Shown here one piece after another: positions 29,454 through 41,669 of a stretch of DNA of 64,000 nt. The notes under the pieces were generated by a model. It saw only the letters and a program-made list of their open reading frames with translations, was not told where the DNA came from and did no database searches. The translations under genes were made by a program, and so were the position numbers. Position 1 is the stretch's first letter. Each line of letters begins with the position of its first letter. The stretch comes from Anoplolepis gracilipes. Lineage: Eukaryota; Arthropoda; Insecta; Hymenoptera; Formicidae. The stretch covers positions 12,007,001 to 12,071,000 of the forward strand of contig NC_132979.1 of assembly GCF_047496725.1 (NCBI RefSeq), read 5' to 3'.

Positions 29454-32400
29454 TTGAAATTTGCATTAAGCAATTTCTATACCGACAAGTTATCAATGAA
29501 CTTGCAAGTTGGCGAGGATATAATACTAAAAACTAACCCTACCAAGCCTAATACGCCGGAAAATGTAACGGTTCAAATTCTAACGCCTACTTTGGCGATA
29601 GTCTATTGGATGCCACCCGAGAACATAAACTGCATGGAAGTGAATTACGAAGTACATTGGCTCTCAATCTCTTTTACAAATGGCACACAAAAAGGAATTA
29701 CTCTAGATAAATACGACATTATCAATAAATTTGAACGTACGGCAGATGGCAAGTTTTTCATGACAAGGCGTCAGCTGATGGCAGAGCAGGAATACTTGGT
29801 ATATGTACGAGTGTATCCAGTTAATTTTAGTCATTTCTTCAATGACAGTTTGAAGAAAAGTGTTTACATGTATCTGGAACCGAATAATTTGATCTTGAGC
29901 GGGTCCAGTATAAATAGTATAAATAACTCGTGGAATCTCAGCGATAATATCACCTATTACACATTAAAGTACAAACAAGTTGGAACACAAGTATGGCAAA
30001 TCGCAAACAATACCGAGACATATAATTATACAGTAGAATACTATATAGAAAATTTGCTTTCGGGAACGCTATATAAATTTTGTTTGATCCTGAGATATTG
30101 CAATTACGAGGAAGAATTTATGTCGTCTCTTGATGGAGAATTTACTTTTGAAACTCATGGCAAAGGAGATGAGTATATTATGATATCATGCATTTACTTT
30201 TTAGAAACATTTTAATAAATTTTTTAAATTAAATAATAAAGTTTATAAATAAGTAAAAATATATTTGTAAAACAAAGAACTTTAAATTGTAATTTTGTGT
30301 AACAAAGGTGATATTCCAAATGCTCCTGGGATGCCTACTCTAATGAAACTTCAAAATTTCATGTACCAGTTAAATTGGGAACCTGCGCGAGTTCAGGTTT
30401 CACACATAAATGTGTATTGATTGGAAGGTTTAATTATCGAAATAATTACAAAAATTAATTACAAAAAAAGCAATCAGACTGATAAAAACAAAAATTGGAG
30501 TTTATATTATAATGGAACAAAAAATTACTGATTACAAAAGACATGAATCAGAAATATCAATTTCGCATGCGGGCTGAAAACGCTTATGATTTTGGAGAAT
30601 GGAGTAAATTAAGTAAAGTCATTGATTTAACAGAATCTATTCAAACATCTATTATGCAATATAATCTGCTAATAATATCGACGATCGTTAGTCTTGTCAT
30701 TGCTATATTTTATACTTGTTACATGTATTATTGTAAGTATACTTGATAAATTTCAGATTTTAATTGCAAATTATTTTAGATTTATATATGCATAGAGAGT
30801 CCTGTAAAATTAGTTTACTTATTGAAAATAATTTTAATTTTTTAATATATAATATTAATAATAAGTATATTATAAATTTAAGAAATTAAACAATAGGCTT
30901 ATACTACCATAGTATGGATATTCATTGATTTATTATTTTAAATATATGCTTATCTTAGACATTGTCTTATCTTATTGTCAATCTCACATTGTTTCTAGTG
31001 GTATTGTAAATACAAATGTATAACATCATCTATAGTTTGTTAACCAATTTTCGAGACAACATGAAATTTAGCAAAAGAATTTGACAAACATCAAATTCAA
31101 AAATTCATGCACTCTACGATTGACTTAAAGAAGAAACAAAAACGGTCTACAAAAAACAGCACGACATTGGCGAACGATGTAACATTTTCGACATTACTTT
31201 GGGTTTTGTTTTATGTAAGTTTGACTAAGAATTGTAATTTTTAATCTAATTTATTATTAGCTGAAAAGACAAAAGTAATTGTCAAAACGTCCCATTATTT
31301 TTTATTATGTACTTGACCAAGTTATTTAAAATAATAAATCAAAAACACTCATATTATACTCGTATAAGCCTATTGTTTAATTACATAAATTTGTTTCAAC
31401 AAATCGAGTTTATTAATAATTGTTAAATTGGTTATTATTTATAAATATATTATAATGCTATCTAATAGCATACCTAAAATAGAAAGAAAATAACAACAAA
31501 TCGCCTTCAACAATGACCAATATAGAATTAGCACGTCTATACAAAATGCCTTTCGGAAACGTAGTTAATGCGTTGTACACTCCTAGAATACAATATAATT
31601 GGAACTTTGCACTGACTCTAGTTGAAGAACAGCAAATTTTTCTAACAAAGTTTGTAGGCAGCGGTGCGTTTGGAAAGGTAAAGCGTAATTTTTTATTACT
31701 TAAATATATCCTTGAGAATATTTGTTAATTTCTTAATCGGATAATTTTGAGATAAAGGCACATTTTTTAAATAAAAATAATACACAAATCCAAATTGTTT
31801 ATAATTAATTAATAATTTTAACTATAAAAGTTAAATAATTTAAACTTATTTTTAACATGCATTTCATCAATTTGTATTAATTATGAAATATTTCGCAGAT
31901 ATTTGAAGGAACCATCAAAAATTTGGAAGGGTCAGATAAGAAGCCTATCGCCATAAAGATGCTACGAAAAAATGCTTCGTCACAACAGACAACGGAATTT
32001 TTTCGAGAAGTCAAACTTATGAGCCACTTTCGCCACACAAATGTTCTAAGATTGTTGGGCATCTGTATAGATGTGGATTCACTATGGCTCATTTTAGAAT
32101 TAATGGAAACTGACTTACTGAAATATTTGAGAGAGAGCCGGACATTGCTTCTGTTAGACTCGCACGTTTTGCGACTACAAGATTTACTCGCTATTTGCGA
32201 AGATGTTGCGCGAAGAGGTTGTTCTTATTTAGAAAAACTGCATTTTGTACATAGAGATCTCGCTTGTCGAAATTGCTTAATATCTTTAAGAAATCGTGAA
32301 ATTCGTATTGTGAAAATCGGTGATTTCGGCCTAGCCAGAGATATTTACAAGAATCAGTATTACCGCATGGTAAAAATATAATTATTTAATAAATAAAAAT

Positions 32401-32966
32401 AGATAAGATATTATAATTATATTTGTATATAAAATAAAATAAATCTTTGTTTTCTATTTTTACATTGTAATAACATTATACATTTCTAATATAATAAGCG
32501 GATTAGAATATAAAAAACCTATTTCTTTTGTATATAGGATTGCATATAAAGAAAGAAAGATATACTACATATAATTCTTGCTTTACAAATATGTAGATAA
32601 TTTCAGCAGAAGATATATTGCGCTAAAATTCTGTTTTAGAGAGGAGAAGGTTTGCTTCCTATTCGCTGGATGACACCAGAATCTTTGGTGGATGGAATAT
32701 TTACTTCACAGAGCGATGTTTGGGCATTCGGAGTGCTAATGTGGGAAATTATGTCATTGGATGAACAGTCTTAGCCTGCCAAAAATAATGACCAAGTATT
32801 AGCGTATGTGCGTTCGGGAGGCAAGTTGCCACAACCTCTCAACTGTCCACCGACATTGTACGAGTTGATGCAGCATTGCTGGAATGTGGCGAACCTTAGA
32901 CCGAATTTTGAATTTTGTCTCAACAATATTGTATCTCTGAGAAATAGCACAGACGATGTAAATTAA
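29454..32966 (+). pseudogene. sev: sevenless/ROS1-like receptor tyrosine kinase, 3' half, intron-retaining pseudogene
   Basis: Exons in order: fibronectin-III-type ectodomain (29454-30165), further ectodomain plus transmembrane helix (30308-30732, LLIISTIVSLVIAIF), juxtamembrane and glycine loop (about 31490-31677, GSGAFGK), kinase core (31899-32369 with IAIKML, HRDLACRNCL, GDFGLARDIY) and C-lobe (32640-32966, LPIRWMTPESLVDG). The domain order and kinase signature are those of the photoreceptor-fate receptor Sevenless. Lesions: the donor after 30165 reads GA instead of GT, there is a TGA near 30418, a one-base deletion near 30528, an extra codon near 32215, and a TAG at 32772-32774 inside the kinase. 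Introns are kept, so this is a decayed DNA copy or decayed original, not a retrocopy. Confidence 0.85.
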
Positions 32967-33200
32967 ATCGTAATTCTTTTATATGCATATTATTGCATAG
33001 TAATACATTTTTGCAAATCGATAATGTGTGTAATTGATTAAAGATATTGCAAAATAATAAAATTATTGTTTTCTACTATTGTCTTCTACTAATTATTGTT
33101 TTCTATGTGGCTTGTAGCAATAGGAAAGTTTTTAACCATAATGTTGTGTAGGAATGAAGCAAAATTATGTAAAGTGCAGTATTTGTTGAAGAAAATATTA
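32935..33200 (+). repeat. 3' end of the sevenless-like pseudogene, duplicated at 35468-35731
   Basis: About 260 bases from the last codons into the 3' UTR recur almost unchanged at 35468-35731 in the same orientation. The second copy lacks the coding sequence upstream, so only the tail was duplicated. Confidence 0.85.
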
Positions 33201-33689
33201 TTCTGAATGGATAGTTTTCTTTATGGATTTTTCGAAGTCCATAAGCTCTTGGTAACAGCCCGTCGCTGTTGTAAATGTATTTATATTTCTCTGGTGAAAT
33301 GTATCCTTTTTCTTTCTATTTTTTTAAAAAAGTGATTAGTTCAGTTCTTAATTTTTTAGACGGGTCTTTATTAACAATCGAATATGTTTCTTTATTGCTA
33401 AGAATTTCCTCAATTTTGCAACTCGCAACAAAGAATCGAAATCGAAAAGTTTGCATTTTGTAATTTCGTTAATAGTCTTATGATACAAAAAATCTACGTA
33501 GGTACTAGATCCTTCGGCTGACTTTTAGGTCTAATTTTTATTATTTTTTCAAGTGTTAAGGATATTATATCGGTATGAATATATATAAAGTATTATTGCA
33601 TGTATATTATATTGCCATGTTGCTGCAATGTTATTTTGTAATATTTCTACAAACGGACATTTTACTGTTGCTGCAATATCACAGGAACA

Positions 33690-34270
33690 TTACAGCAAGA
33701 AAAGGGCCTCCGGCGAAATAAATCGACAATGGACGCAATTTTTATCCTACGACAATTAATCGAAAAATCTATCGAGTTCGATAAACCAATGTATCTGCGC
33801 TTCGTCGATTTGAAACAGGATTTCGACAGAGTTCGTCTTAAAGACGTGATAACCATTTCACAAAAACATAATATTAACACCAAAATGTTAGGAATTATTA
33901 AGGAACTGAACCGGAACAATTTAACCAAAATCAAGACAGCCTACAGCTTAATGGAGGCAGTAATTAACACAATCGGCAAATAATCAACATAATTGATATC
34001 AAACAAGAAGATAGCCTAAGTCCAACGCTTTTTAATATCATAATTGATGAAATCATCAAAAACGTCAAACAAGTGGACGCCGAATACAGGATAGGAAACA
34101 GGTGGAACCAAATAAAAATTTACGCTATGCTGACGATGCCATATTGATGGCGGAAAATAAGGACGATTTGCAAGGGCTCTTTCAAAAGTACACAACATCC
34201 AGAGAGCTCAATATGGTGATCTCGCAATTCCGGTCTCAATTGTTTTCTAATTCAAATGTTGAGTAATAAA
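33690..34270 (+). pseudogene. LINE reverse-transcriptase fragment
   Basis: The frame 33729-33983 reads FILRQLIEKSIEFDKPMYLR, VDLKQDFDRVRLKDV (the first RT aspartate region), followed after frameshifts by a damaged DDAILMAENKDDLQ at about 34125-34175 (the catalytic YADD region) and TTSRELNMVIS. This order fits a non-LTR retrotransposon RT. It lies between the two copies of the pseudogene tail. Stops and frame changes are frequent, and no endonuclease or tail was found. Confidence 0.7.
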
Positions 34271-34919
34271 TTCAGTACTCTTAATATATCTTAATATATC
34301 TTAAGAGCAATAAATTAAGGAAATATTTTGAAACCAAAATCATAACAGCAATTAATTTTGTTAATGTACTTTATTCTTATAAGCAAGCTGGCACACCTCC
34401 ACTAGTTGAAGTCGAATTTTCTAAGTCAAACGTTGAGCAATAATTTTGGTACTATTTATCTTGAGAAATCATAGCTTGTTTTCTAAAATATATAATAATG
34501 AATGCACGAAAATGATAAACGTAAAAAAATTATAACTCATAATAATTAATTATTAGTTAGCACGTGATAATCATAAAATGTTATAGTTTTAATTATAGAT
34601 ATCACAATAAGAAACTTATGGAAAAAAAGAAGAGAAAGAAAAGCCAATAGAAAAAGAATATATAATTACTCTATATTGCTGTAATAAAACGGAATGTAAC
34701 AGGTAATATAACGTGTATACATATATTACATGTTACATCTGCGTTAGTTGTAATTTCCCACTCAACGGATATTGTAGGTATATGATAAATATAACGTGTA
34801 GTACATAAGTTATATAAGTTATATATAAATATAACATATACTAACCTAAAGATTATAACAGTTATATAAATTGTTGAAATGTTAATTGTTATAATTGTAA
34901 TATAAATTATTTTATTGTT
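34271..34919. other. AT-rich sequence with nothing recognised
   Basis: No gene, tandem repeat or inverted structure of note. A few short direct repeats (CTTAATATATCTTAATATATCTTAAG near 34280, split over two lines of the sequence) only. Confidence 0.5.
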
Positions 34920-35467
34920 ATGTAATTGTTATTAAAATAATTACAGTATAGTTATATAAGAATTATATTTATATATTTTAGCACATATACAATTCGCAGA
35001 AATATCAAGTCCTTAAATTAATTTTAAATAAAACTAAAAGAAACTGTACTGTGAAAAGACATTTTGTTTAGTATTATTTAAAATTAATTCAGACTTATTA
35101 TATTATTTATTAATATTCCTAAAAATTGTATTAAAGCGATAGTGAAAAAATAGTAGTAAAAAATAAGCGCAAATAAGAAAGCAAATAACAATATTCAAGT
35201 ATACCTATATAATGATGAAAATATACCTCTTTTAATGATATAAAATTATTTACATATGTATATGTATGTACCTATTTGTTTAAGTATATATACATAATAT
35301 ATTATATTAATTCAAATTATATGAATTAAATAATGCAAACCTTAATATATGAACTTAATATTCCAACGTTTTAAATCGAAACATATTTACAAAATGCTAA
35401 TTGATAAACGATATATTTTAAGATCTCGCAATTAAAGAATAAATATTTTAATATAATTATAGAATTA

Positions 35468-35731
35468 AAAAAAATAGCACAGATGTAAATTAAATCGTAA
35501 TTCTTTTATAAGCATATTATTGCATAGTAATACATTTTTGCAAATCGATAATGTGTGTAATCGATTAAAGATATTGCAAAATAATAAAATTATTGTTTTC
35601 TACTATTGTCTTCTACTAATTATTGTTTTCTATGTGGCTTGTAGCAATAGGAAAGTTTTTAATCATAATGTTGTGTAGGAATGAAGCAAAATTATGTAAA
35701 GTGCTATTTGTTGAAGAAAATATTCAATAGT
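35468..35731 (+). repeat. Second copy of the sevenless-like 3' end
   Basis: Direct repeat of 32935-33200, with a few changes and a short deletion near the end. It is followed by unrelated sequence and then a TA microsatellite (35819-35866). Confidence 0.85.
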
Positions 35732-35817
35732 ATATGTATATAGAAAATGTTGACAAGTACAGAAGAGGCTGTGACACTAAGTTCAGTGATCATAAAGTTT
35801 TTAAATTTATTAATAAT

Positions 35818-35876
<59 letters not shown>

Positions 35877-35881
35877 AAGTT

Positions 35882-38717
35882 TATTTTATAAAAACATCGG
35901 TGCGGATTTTGCCACTCAAAGATGATAATTACAACACCCACCTATTTGTTTTATAGAAATATCGCCGATGCGGACTTTGTCACTCAAGGGTAATAATTTC
36001 AATACTCATCTACTTGTTTTATAAAAACATTGCCGGTGCGAACTTTGTCACTCAAGGGTGATACTCTTAACACCCATCTGCTTGTTTTATAAAAACATCG
36101 CCAGTGCAAACTCTGCTATCCAAAGATGACAATCCCAGCACCCACCAGCTTGTTTTATAAAAACATCGGCAGTGCGGACTTTGTCATCTAAGGGAAACAG
36201 TCCCAACACTCACCGACTTGTTTCATATAAATTTCTCCGATACGGACTCTGTCACTTAAAGATGACAATCCCAGCACCCACCAGTTTGCTTCATAAAAAC
36301 ATCGCTAGTGCGGACTTTGTCATCTAAGGGAGACAGTCCCAGCAGCCACCGACTTGTTTCATAAAAATTTCTCCGATACGGACTGTGCTATCCAAAAGTG
36401 ACAATCCCAGCACCCACCAGCTTATTTCATAAAAACATCGTCAGTGCGGACTTTATCATCTAAGGGAGACAGTCCCAGCAGCTACCGACTTGTTTCATAA
36501 AAATTTATCCGATACAGACTCTGTCACTTAAAGATGACAGTCCCAGCACTCATCTGCTTGTTTTATAAAAACATCGCCAGTGCGAACTCTGCAATCCAAA
36601 GATAACAATCCCAGCACTCACCAGCTTGTTTTATAAAAACATCGCCAGAGCGGACTTTGTCATCTAAGGGAAACAGTCCCAACACTCACCGACTTGTTTC
36701 ATAAAAATTTCTCCGATATGAACTGTATCACTTAAAGATGACAGTCCCAGCACCCACCAGCTTGTTTCATAAAAACATCGCCGGTGCGGACTCTGCTATC
36801 CAAAGGTGACAATCTCAGCACCCACCAGCTTATTTCATAGAAACATCGCCAGTGCGGACTTTATCATCTAAGGGAGACAGCAGCCACCGACTTGTTTCAT
36901 AAAAATTTATCCGATATGAATTACGAATACAATTTTTAGGAATATTAATAAGTAATATAATAAGTCTTTGAATTAATTTTAAATAAAACTAAACGAAATG
37001 TTTTCCTAATACAATTTCGTTTAGTTTTATTTAAAATTAATTTAAGGACTTGATATTCCTGGAATTATATGTGTTAAAATATATAATTATGTAACTATAT
37101 ACTATTTTTCACTATCAATGCTAAATGTTTGCGAGGAGAAATCAAAATCAGTCTTTAGAATCGTGACCGAAACACAAAGTCGCTTTTAAAAGTTAAATTT
37201 ATAAATTAAAGTGTATAAAATAATTTAAAAATTTTTTAAATTTTTTACAGAGATGCAGCGAACAATTAAGTAATCACTTAAAGATGACAGTCCCAGCACC
37301 CACCAGCTTGTTTCATAAAAACATCGCCAGTGCGAACTCTGCAATCCAAAGATAACAATCCCAGCACTCACCAGCTTGTTTTATAAAAACATCGCCAGAG
37401 CGGACTTTGTCATCTAAGGGAAACAGTCCCAACACTCACCGACTTGTTTCATAAAAATTTCTCCGATATGAACTGTATCACTTAAAGATGACAGTCCCAG
37501 CACCCACCAGCTTGTTTTATAAAAACATCGCCGGTGCGGACTTTGTCACTCAAGAGTGATAATCTCAACACCTATCTAGTTGTTTTATAAAAACATTGCC
37601 GGTGCGGACTCTGCTATCCAAAGATGACAATCCCAGCACCCACCGACTTGTTTCATAAAAATTTCTCCGATACGGACTCTGTTACTTAAAGATGACAGTC
37701 CCAGCACCCATCTGCTTATTTCATGAAAACATCGCCGATGCGGACTCTGCTATCCAAAGGTGACAATCCCAGCACTCACAAGCTTATTTCATAAAAACGT
37801 CGCCAGTGCGGACTTTATCATCTAAGGGAGACAGTCCCAGCAGCCACCGACCTGTTTCATAAAAATTTCTCCGATACGGTCTTTGTCACTTAAAGATGAC
37901 AATCCCAGCATCTACCAGCTTGCTTCGTAAAAACATCGCCAGTGCGGACTTTGTCATCTAAGGGAGACAATCCCAGCACCCACCAGCTTGTTTCATAAAA
38001 ACATCGCCAGTGCGGACTTTGTCATCTAAGGGAGACAGTCCCAGCACCTACCGACTTGTTTCATAAAAATTTCTCCGATACGGACTCTATCACTTAAAGA
38101 TGACAGGCCCAGCACCCACCAACTTGTTTCATAAAAACATCGCCGGTGCGGACTCTGCTATCCAAAGGTGACAATCCCAGCACCCACCAGCTTGCTTCAT
38201 AAAAACATCGCCAGTGCGGACTTTGTCATCTAAGGGAGACAGTCCCAGCAGCCACCGACCTGTTTCATAAAAATTTCTCCGATACGCTCTTTGTCACTTA
38301 AAGATGACAATCCCAGCATCTACCAGCTTGCTTCGTAAAAACATCGCCAGTGCGGACTTTGTCATCTAAGGGAGACAATCCCAGCACCCACCAGCTTGTT
38401 TCATAAAAACATCGCCAGTGCGGACTTTGTCATCTAAGGGAGACAGTCCCAGCACCTACCGACTTGTTTCATAAAAATTTTTCCGATACGGACTCTATCA
38501 CTTAAAGATGACAGGCCCAGCACCCACCAACTTGTTTCATAAAAACATCGCCGGTGCGGACTCTGCTATCCAAAGATGACAATCCCAGCACCCACCAGCT
38601 TGCTTCATAAAAACATCGCCAGTGCGGACTTTGTCATCTAAGGGAGACAGTTCCAGCACCCACCGACTTGTTTCATAAAAATTTCTCCGCTACGGACTCT
38701 GTCACTTAAAGATGACA
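35882..38717. repeat. 68-bp minisatellite array with 408-bp higher-order repeat
   Basis: About 36-37 monomers of 68 bp, beginning around CTTGTTTCATAAAAAC. At least three monomer classes exist, marked by CATCGCCAGTGCGGACTTTG, by TTTCTCCGATACGGACTCTG and by CGGTGCGGACTCTGCTATCC. From 37851 on, six monomers repeat as a near-identical block: CCTGTTTCAT recurs at 38259, exactly 408 bases later. The array is interrupted at about 36915-37275. No protein frame is kept. Confidence 0.9.
36915..37275. repeat. Insertion inside the satellite array: hairpin plus copy of the flanking segment
   Basis: It begins with a hairpin whose arms (about 36935-36995 and 37003-37062) pair around TTTTCCTA; the rest matches 39113-39366 in direct orientation, including GAGATGCAGCGAACAA. 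The element end has thus been copied into the array. Confidence 0.75.
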
Positions 38718-38892
38718 TATTTCGTGATGAATATGTTTCGATTTAAAACGTTGGAATATTAAGTTCATATATTAATGTTTGCATTATTTAATTCATATAA
38801 TTTGAATTAATATAATATATTATGTATACATACTTAAACAAATAGGTACATACATATACGTATGTAAATAATTTTATATCATTAAAAGAGGT

Positions 38893-39105
38893 ATATGCGC
38901 GATTCTGGCACGGTGAGTTGTGCGTCTGCTCTCTGTGCCTAAGATCCCGAGTTCAAATCCGATCAGAAACATCGAATTTGTTCGATTTTATTTGATCATC
39001 ACCTCTCGGAAGGCAATGGCAACCCACCGAGAGTATCTTGCCACAAACTTCTTCTATCAAGGCTGTTCGGAACCGGCATTAAAATGTAGGTTCCGGAAAT
39101 GTTTT
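38893..39105 (+). mobile_element. tRNA-derived SINE
   Basis: An A-box-like TGGCACGGTGAG at 38906 and a B-box GAGTTCAAATCCG at 38949-38961 with tRNA-like spacing, followed by a non-tRNA body (CTCTCGGAAGGCAATGGCAA ...GGCTGTTCGGAACCGGC). It is GC-richer than its surroundings. The 71-aa ORF across it is not a gene. Confidence 0.65.
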
Positions 39106-39370
39106 CTCAGTACAATTTCGTTTAGTTTTATTTAAAATTAATTTAACAACTTGATATTACTGGAATTATATATGCTAAAATATATAATTATATAACTATA
39201 TATTATTTTTCACTATCAATGCTAGAGATTTGCGAGGAGAAATCTAAGTCAGTCCGCTTTAGAATCGTGACCGAAACACAAAGTCGCTTTTAAAAGTTAA
39301 ATTTATAAATTAAAGTGTATAAAATAATTTAAAAATTTTTTTAATTTTTTACAGAGATGCAGCGAACAAA

Positions 39371-39860
39371 TAAGGAAAAGAGAAATTGAAAATAGTACGT
39401 TAAAGAAAAATACCTCAAATGAAATATAAACATCAAATGTGGAATAACAAAATATTAAAGAAAAACAAAATAACGGAAAAGAAAATTTAAAGGAGAATCA
39501 TAATAAAAAATCTGAAGAGAAAAAGCAAATTTATTGTTTATTATAAAAGCTAATTTATTGCTCAAAAGATATATAGTATAGAATTAATTGCTTCACGTTT
39601 GATTTAAATAAAGAAATTAGAAAACTGTGCCGGTAAGAACTTTAGGTGTTGAAGTGAATTTGGTTTCAAAATGATGTTATTGTATTAGAAAGTCGAATAG
39701 GAATGAGAAAAAGAATTTAAAAACCTTATTGAGAAAACAGGTTTAATATTTTCTTCTCAATTAACTATAATCGAATCACATTCGAGACCAATCAATAGTT
39801 ATTTAGCTCTGTGAATTCTTTTGAGGCCTAATTTATAATTAATGTTCGATGGAGAAGATT
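39371..39860. other. AT-rich sequence with nothing recognised
   Basis: A-rich sequence with AAAGAAAA-type runs (39380-39530) and no supported gene. Confidence 0.5.
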
Positions 39861-39864
39861 TCTT

Positions 39865-40140
39865 CGAAGGACCAATTGGAAACGGAAATATAAGATATAT
39901 AACAAATAACGGAAACAAACGTACATCGGCCGATCTATGTCTGTATATATTTGGTGAAGGTCGATCGAATCATGTTAATCTATGTCGATGATCTGATATA
40001 AGCATCGAAGAAAATTGAAAAATTAGAAGCTATAAAATCTAAGCTAAAGTCAACATTTAAAATAGTAGACCTAGGACCAGTACACAGTATTCTTGACATA
40101 AGTGTTGAACGACAAGGTTTAACAGGAAGCATGGGTTTCC
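39865..40140 (+). pseudogene. Ty1/copia reverse-transcriptase scrap
   Basis: Frames give RTSADLCLYI, then MLIYVDDL (the catalytic YVDD), then KLKSTFKIVDLGPVHSILDI, the usual sequence around the copia RT active site. It is frameshifted and has a stop after VDDLI. No LTR, integrase or gag was found nearby. Confidence 0.75.
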
Positions 40141-40369
40141 TGTTTTTCTATTTTAAGCTAATTCTGGACATATAACAATGATACACTCCCAGAAAAAATC
40201 CTGATAGAGTGAAATGGATTGGATATCGTGACTATTATTAGTCTTTAATTAGACCACATTCAATCGGTCTGATTTTCATATACAATTTACAATTTTTATA
40301 TAAATAAATCAATAAAGACACTAATAAAATTGTATTATCCAGGGAACCCTTATTGAAATCTTAAAAAAT

Positions 40370-40408
<39 letters not shown>

Positions 40409-41669
40409 GTACATATAATTTTAGATTTAAAAGTATTCAATCAAGGATTGCACAACGTTACTTTTGTACATGATAATGAAGGATGAGTTTTAATGTAAAT
40501 AAAAACTTTTTTGATGTCAAATAGATCAATAGGACGTAAACAAACTTCACTGGTCGTATAAAACCTAAGGAACAGCATTAAATCTATGAAGCTTTAATTA
40601 GTTATATCTCCTAAACCAGTGTCGTCCTCCACTTATTTCTTGCAGGAAATTACTCAGACAACCTTTTCCTACAATATATCTAAGTAGAAATAAAAGCGAT
40701 GATGTGTAACCTTTTATGTATATTTACCAAAATAAGAGCGTACTAAGTGCAATTATGATAGATGAGTTTCGACCGATTTCAATCTCGTTTCGCTCCGAAT
40801 TGAAACCAGGTTAAGCACACGGTGGAAACCTTATCTCTGTCTATGATATGCAACTTATGTAATTTGTGTGTAATAGCCTAATAAACGGCAACGCACAAGC
40901 TTGTGCATGGGACATAAGGTTTTAGCCTCAAAGTTACGACACGGAAAGTAAAAAGTTGCGTGAAAAGTGAACTGTGTGGCGTATAAAGAGTAAAATATTT
41001 TGCTGCTAGAATTACATTTAAAGGTAAATATTTTTTAATAAAGCAATTAAATTTACTTTAATAAAAAACAATATAAATATGTTCCATTAAATATGTTCTA
41101 CTAAATATATATTTACATTGTAATGTAATTAAATATATTTAATTATTTTTTATTTTTAGGTCTGCAACTCTCTCACTCGTAAAAATTTCAGTTATTTGTA
41201 TAAAATACAGAAAGTAAAAATTGAGAATTGTATTATGTGGCATAAAAGGAACAAAATATATTTAGAGGTAAATATTTTTTTTTATTAAAGCGATCAAACT
41301 TACTTCTATCAAAAACGCTATAAATGTGTTTCATTAAATACATATTTAGTAGAACATTTAATGGATATACTATGTTTGTTTCATTCTTATATTTAATTCT
41401 GCATGACAAAATAAGTAAGTACCTTAAAGTAATGGTCAACCGTTGTTCTGGACTAAAAGTTCATTGGTTTACTTTTGTCAAAAAAGGCTGTGTCATATTT
41501 AATAAAAGGTGGAAAGTTTTTTTTCCAGCTTTCATTCGTATGTATCGAAAAAATATATCAGGTTCATCATATTTAGTTTAATGTTTTCTTACTAATGTGT
41601 ATCTTAAATGTTTTTTAAAATCTACATTTTCTTAATTTTTTTTCTATTTAATAGTATTAATATTTTTAG
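40141..41669. other. Upstream region of the EnSpm-like element, with a tandem duplication
   Basis: A TA microsatellite at 40373-40410. Two related blocks, about 40945-41110 and 41190-41345 (each with AAAATATTT...GAGGTAAATATTTTTT and TAAATATGTTCTAC or its variant), form a degenerate direct repeat about 240 bases apart. No gene was supported; the short ORF 41324-41581 has no recognised content. Confidence 0.4.

Larger units (their letters stand above)
34920..39370. mobile_element. Inverted-repeat-bounded element carrying a 68-bp satellite array
   Basis: Outer inverted arms 34920-35045 and 39113-39215 and inner arms 35215-35400 and 38727-38893 pair as reverse complements around the satellite. 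The right arm extends into a segment (39215-39370) that also occurs inside the array (37080-37270). A SINE lies between the right inner and outer arms. The tail duplication of the sevenless-like pseudogene (35468-35731) lies inside the left half. No transposase was found, so whether this is a transposon or a rearranged satellite locus is open. Confidence 0.55.

Noticed and set aside
29454..32966. Functional sevenless receptor gene
   Set aside because: In-frame stop in the kinase, a frameshift and stop in the ectodomain and a lost splice donor together exclude a working product unless the sequence is wrong at all these sites.
35882..38717. CRISPR array
   Set aside because: The repeats are contiguous 68-bp monomers with internal higher-order structure and no unique spacers, in a eukaryotic genome.
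38900..38975. Functional tRNA gene
   Set aside because: A- and B-box-like motifs are present but no cloverleaf with acceptor stem can be formed; the downstream body is typical of a SINE.
38920..39135. 71-aa ORF
   Set aside because: It lies in the SINE body and has no protein similarity in composition or context.
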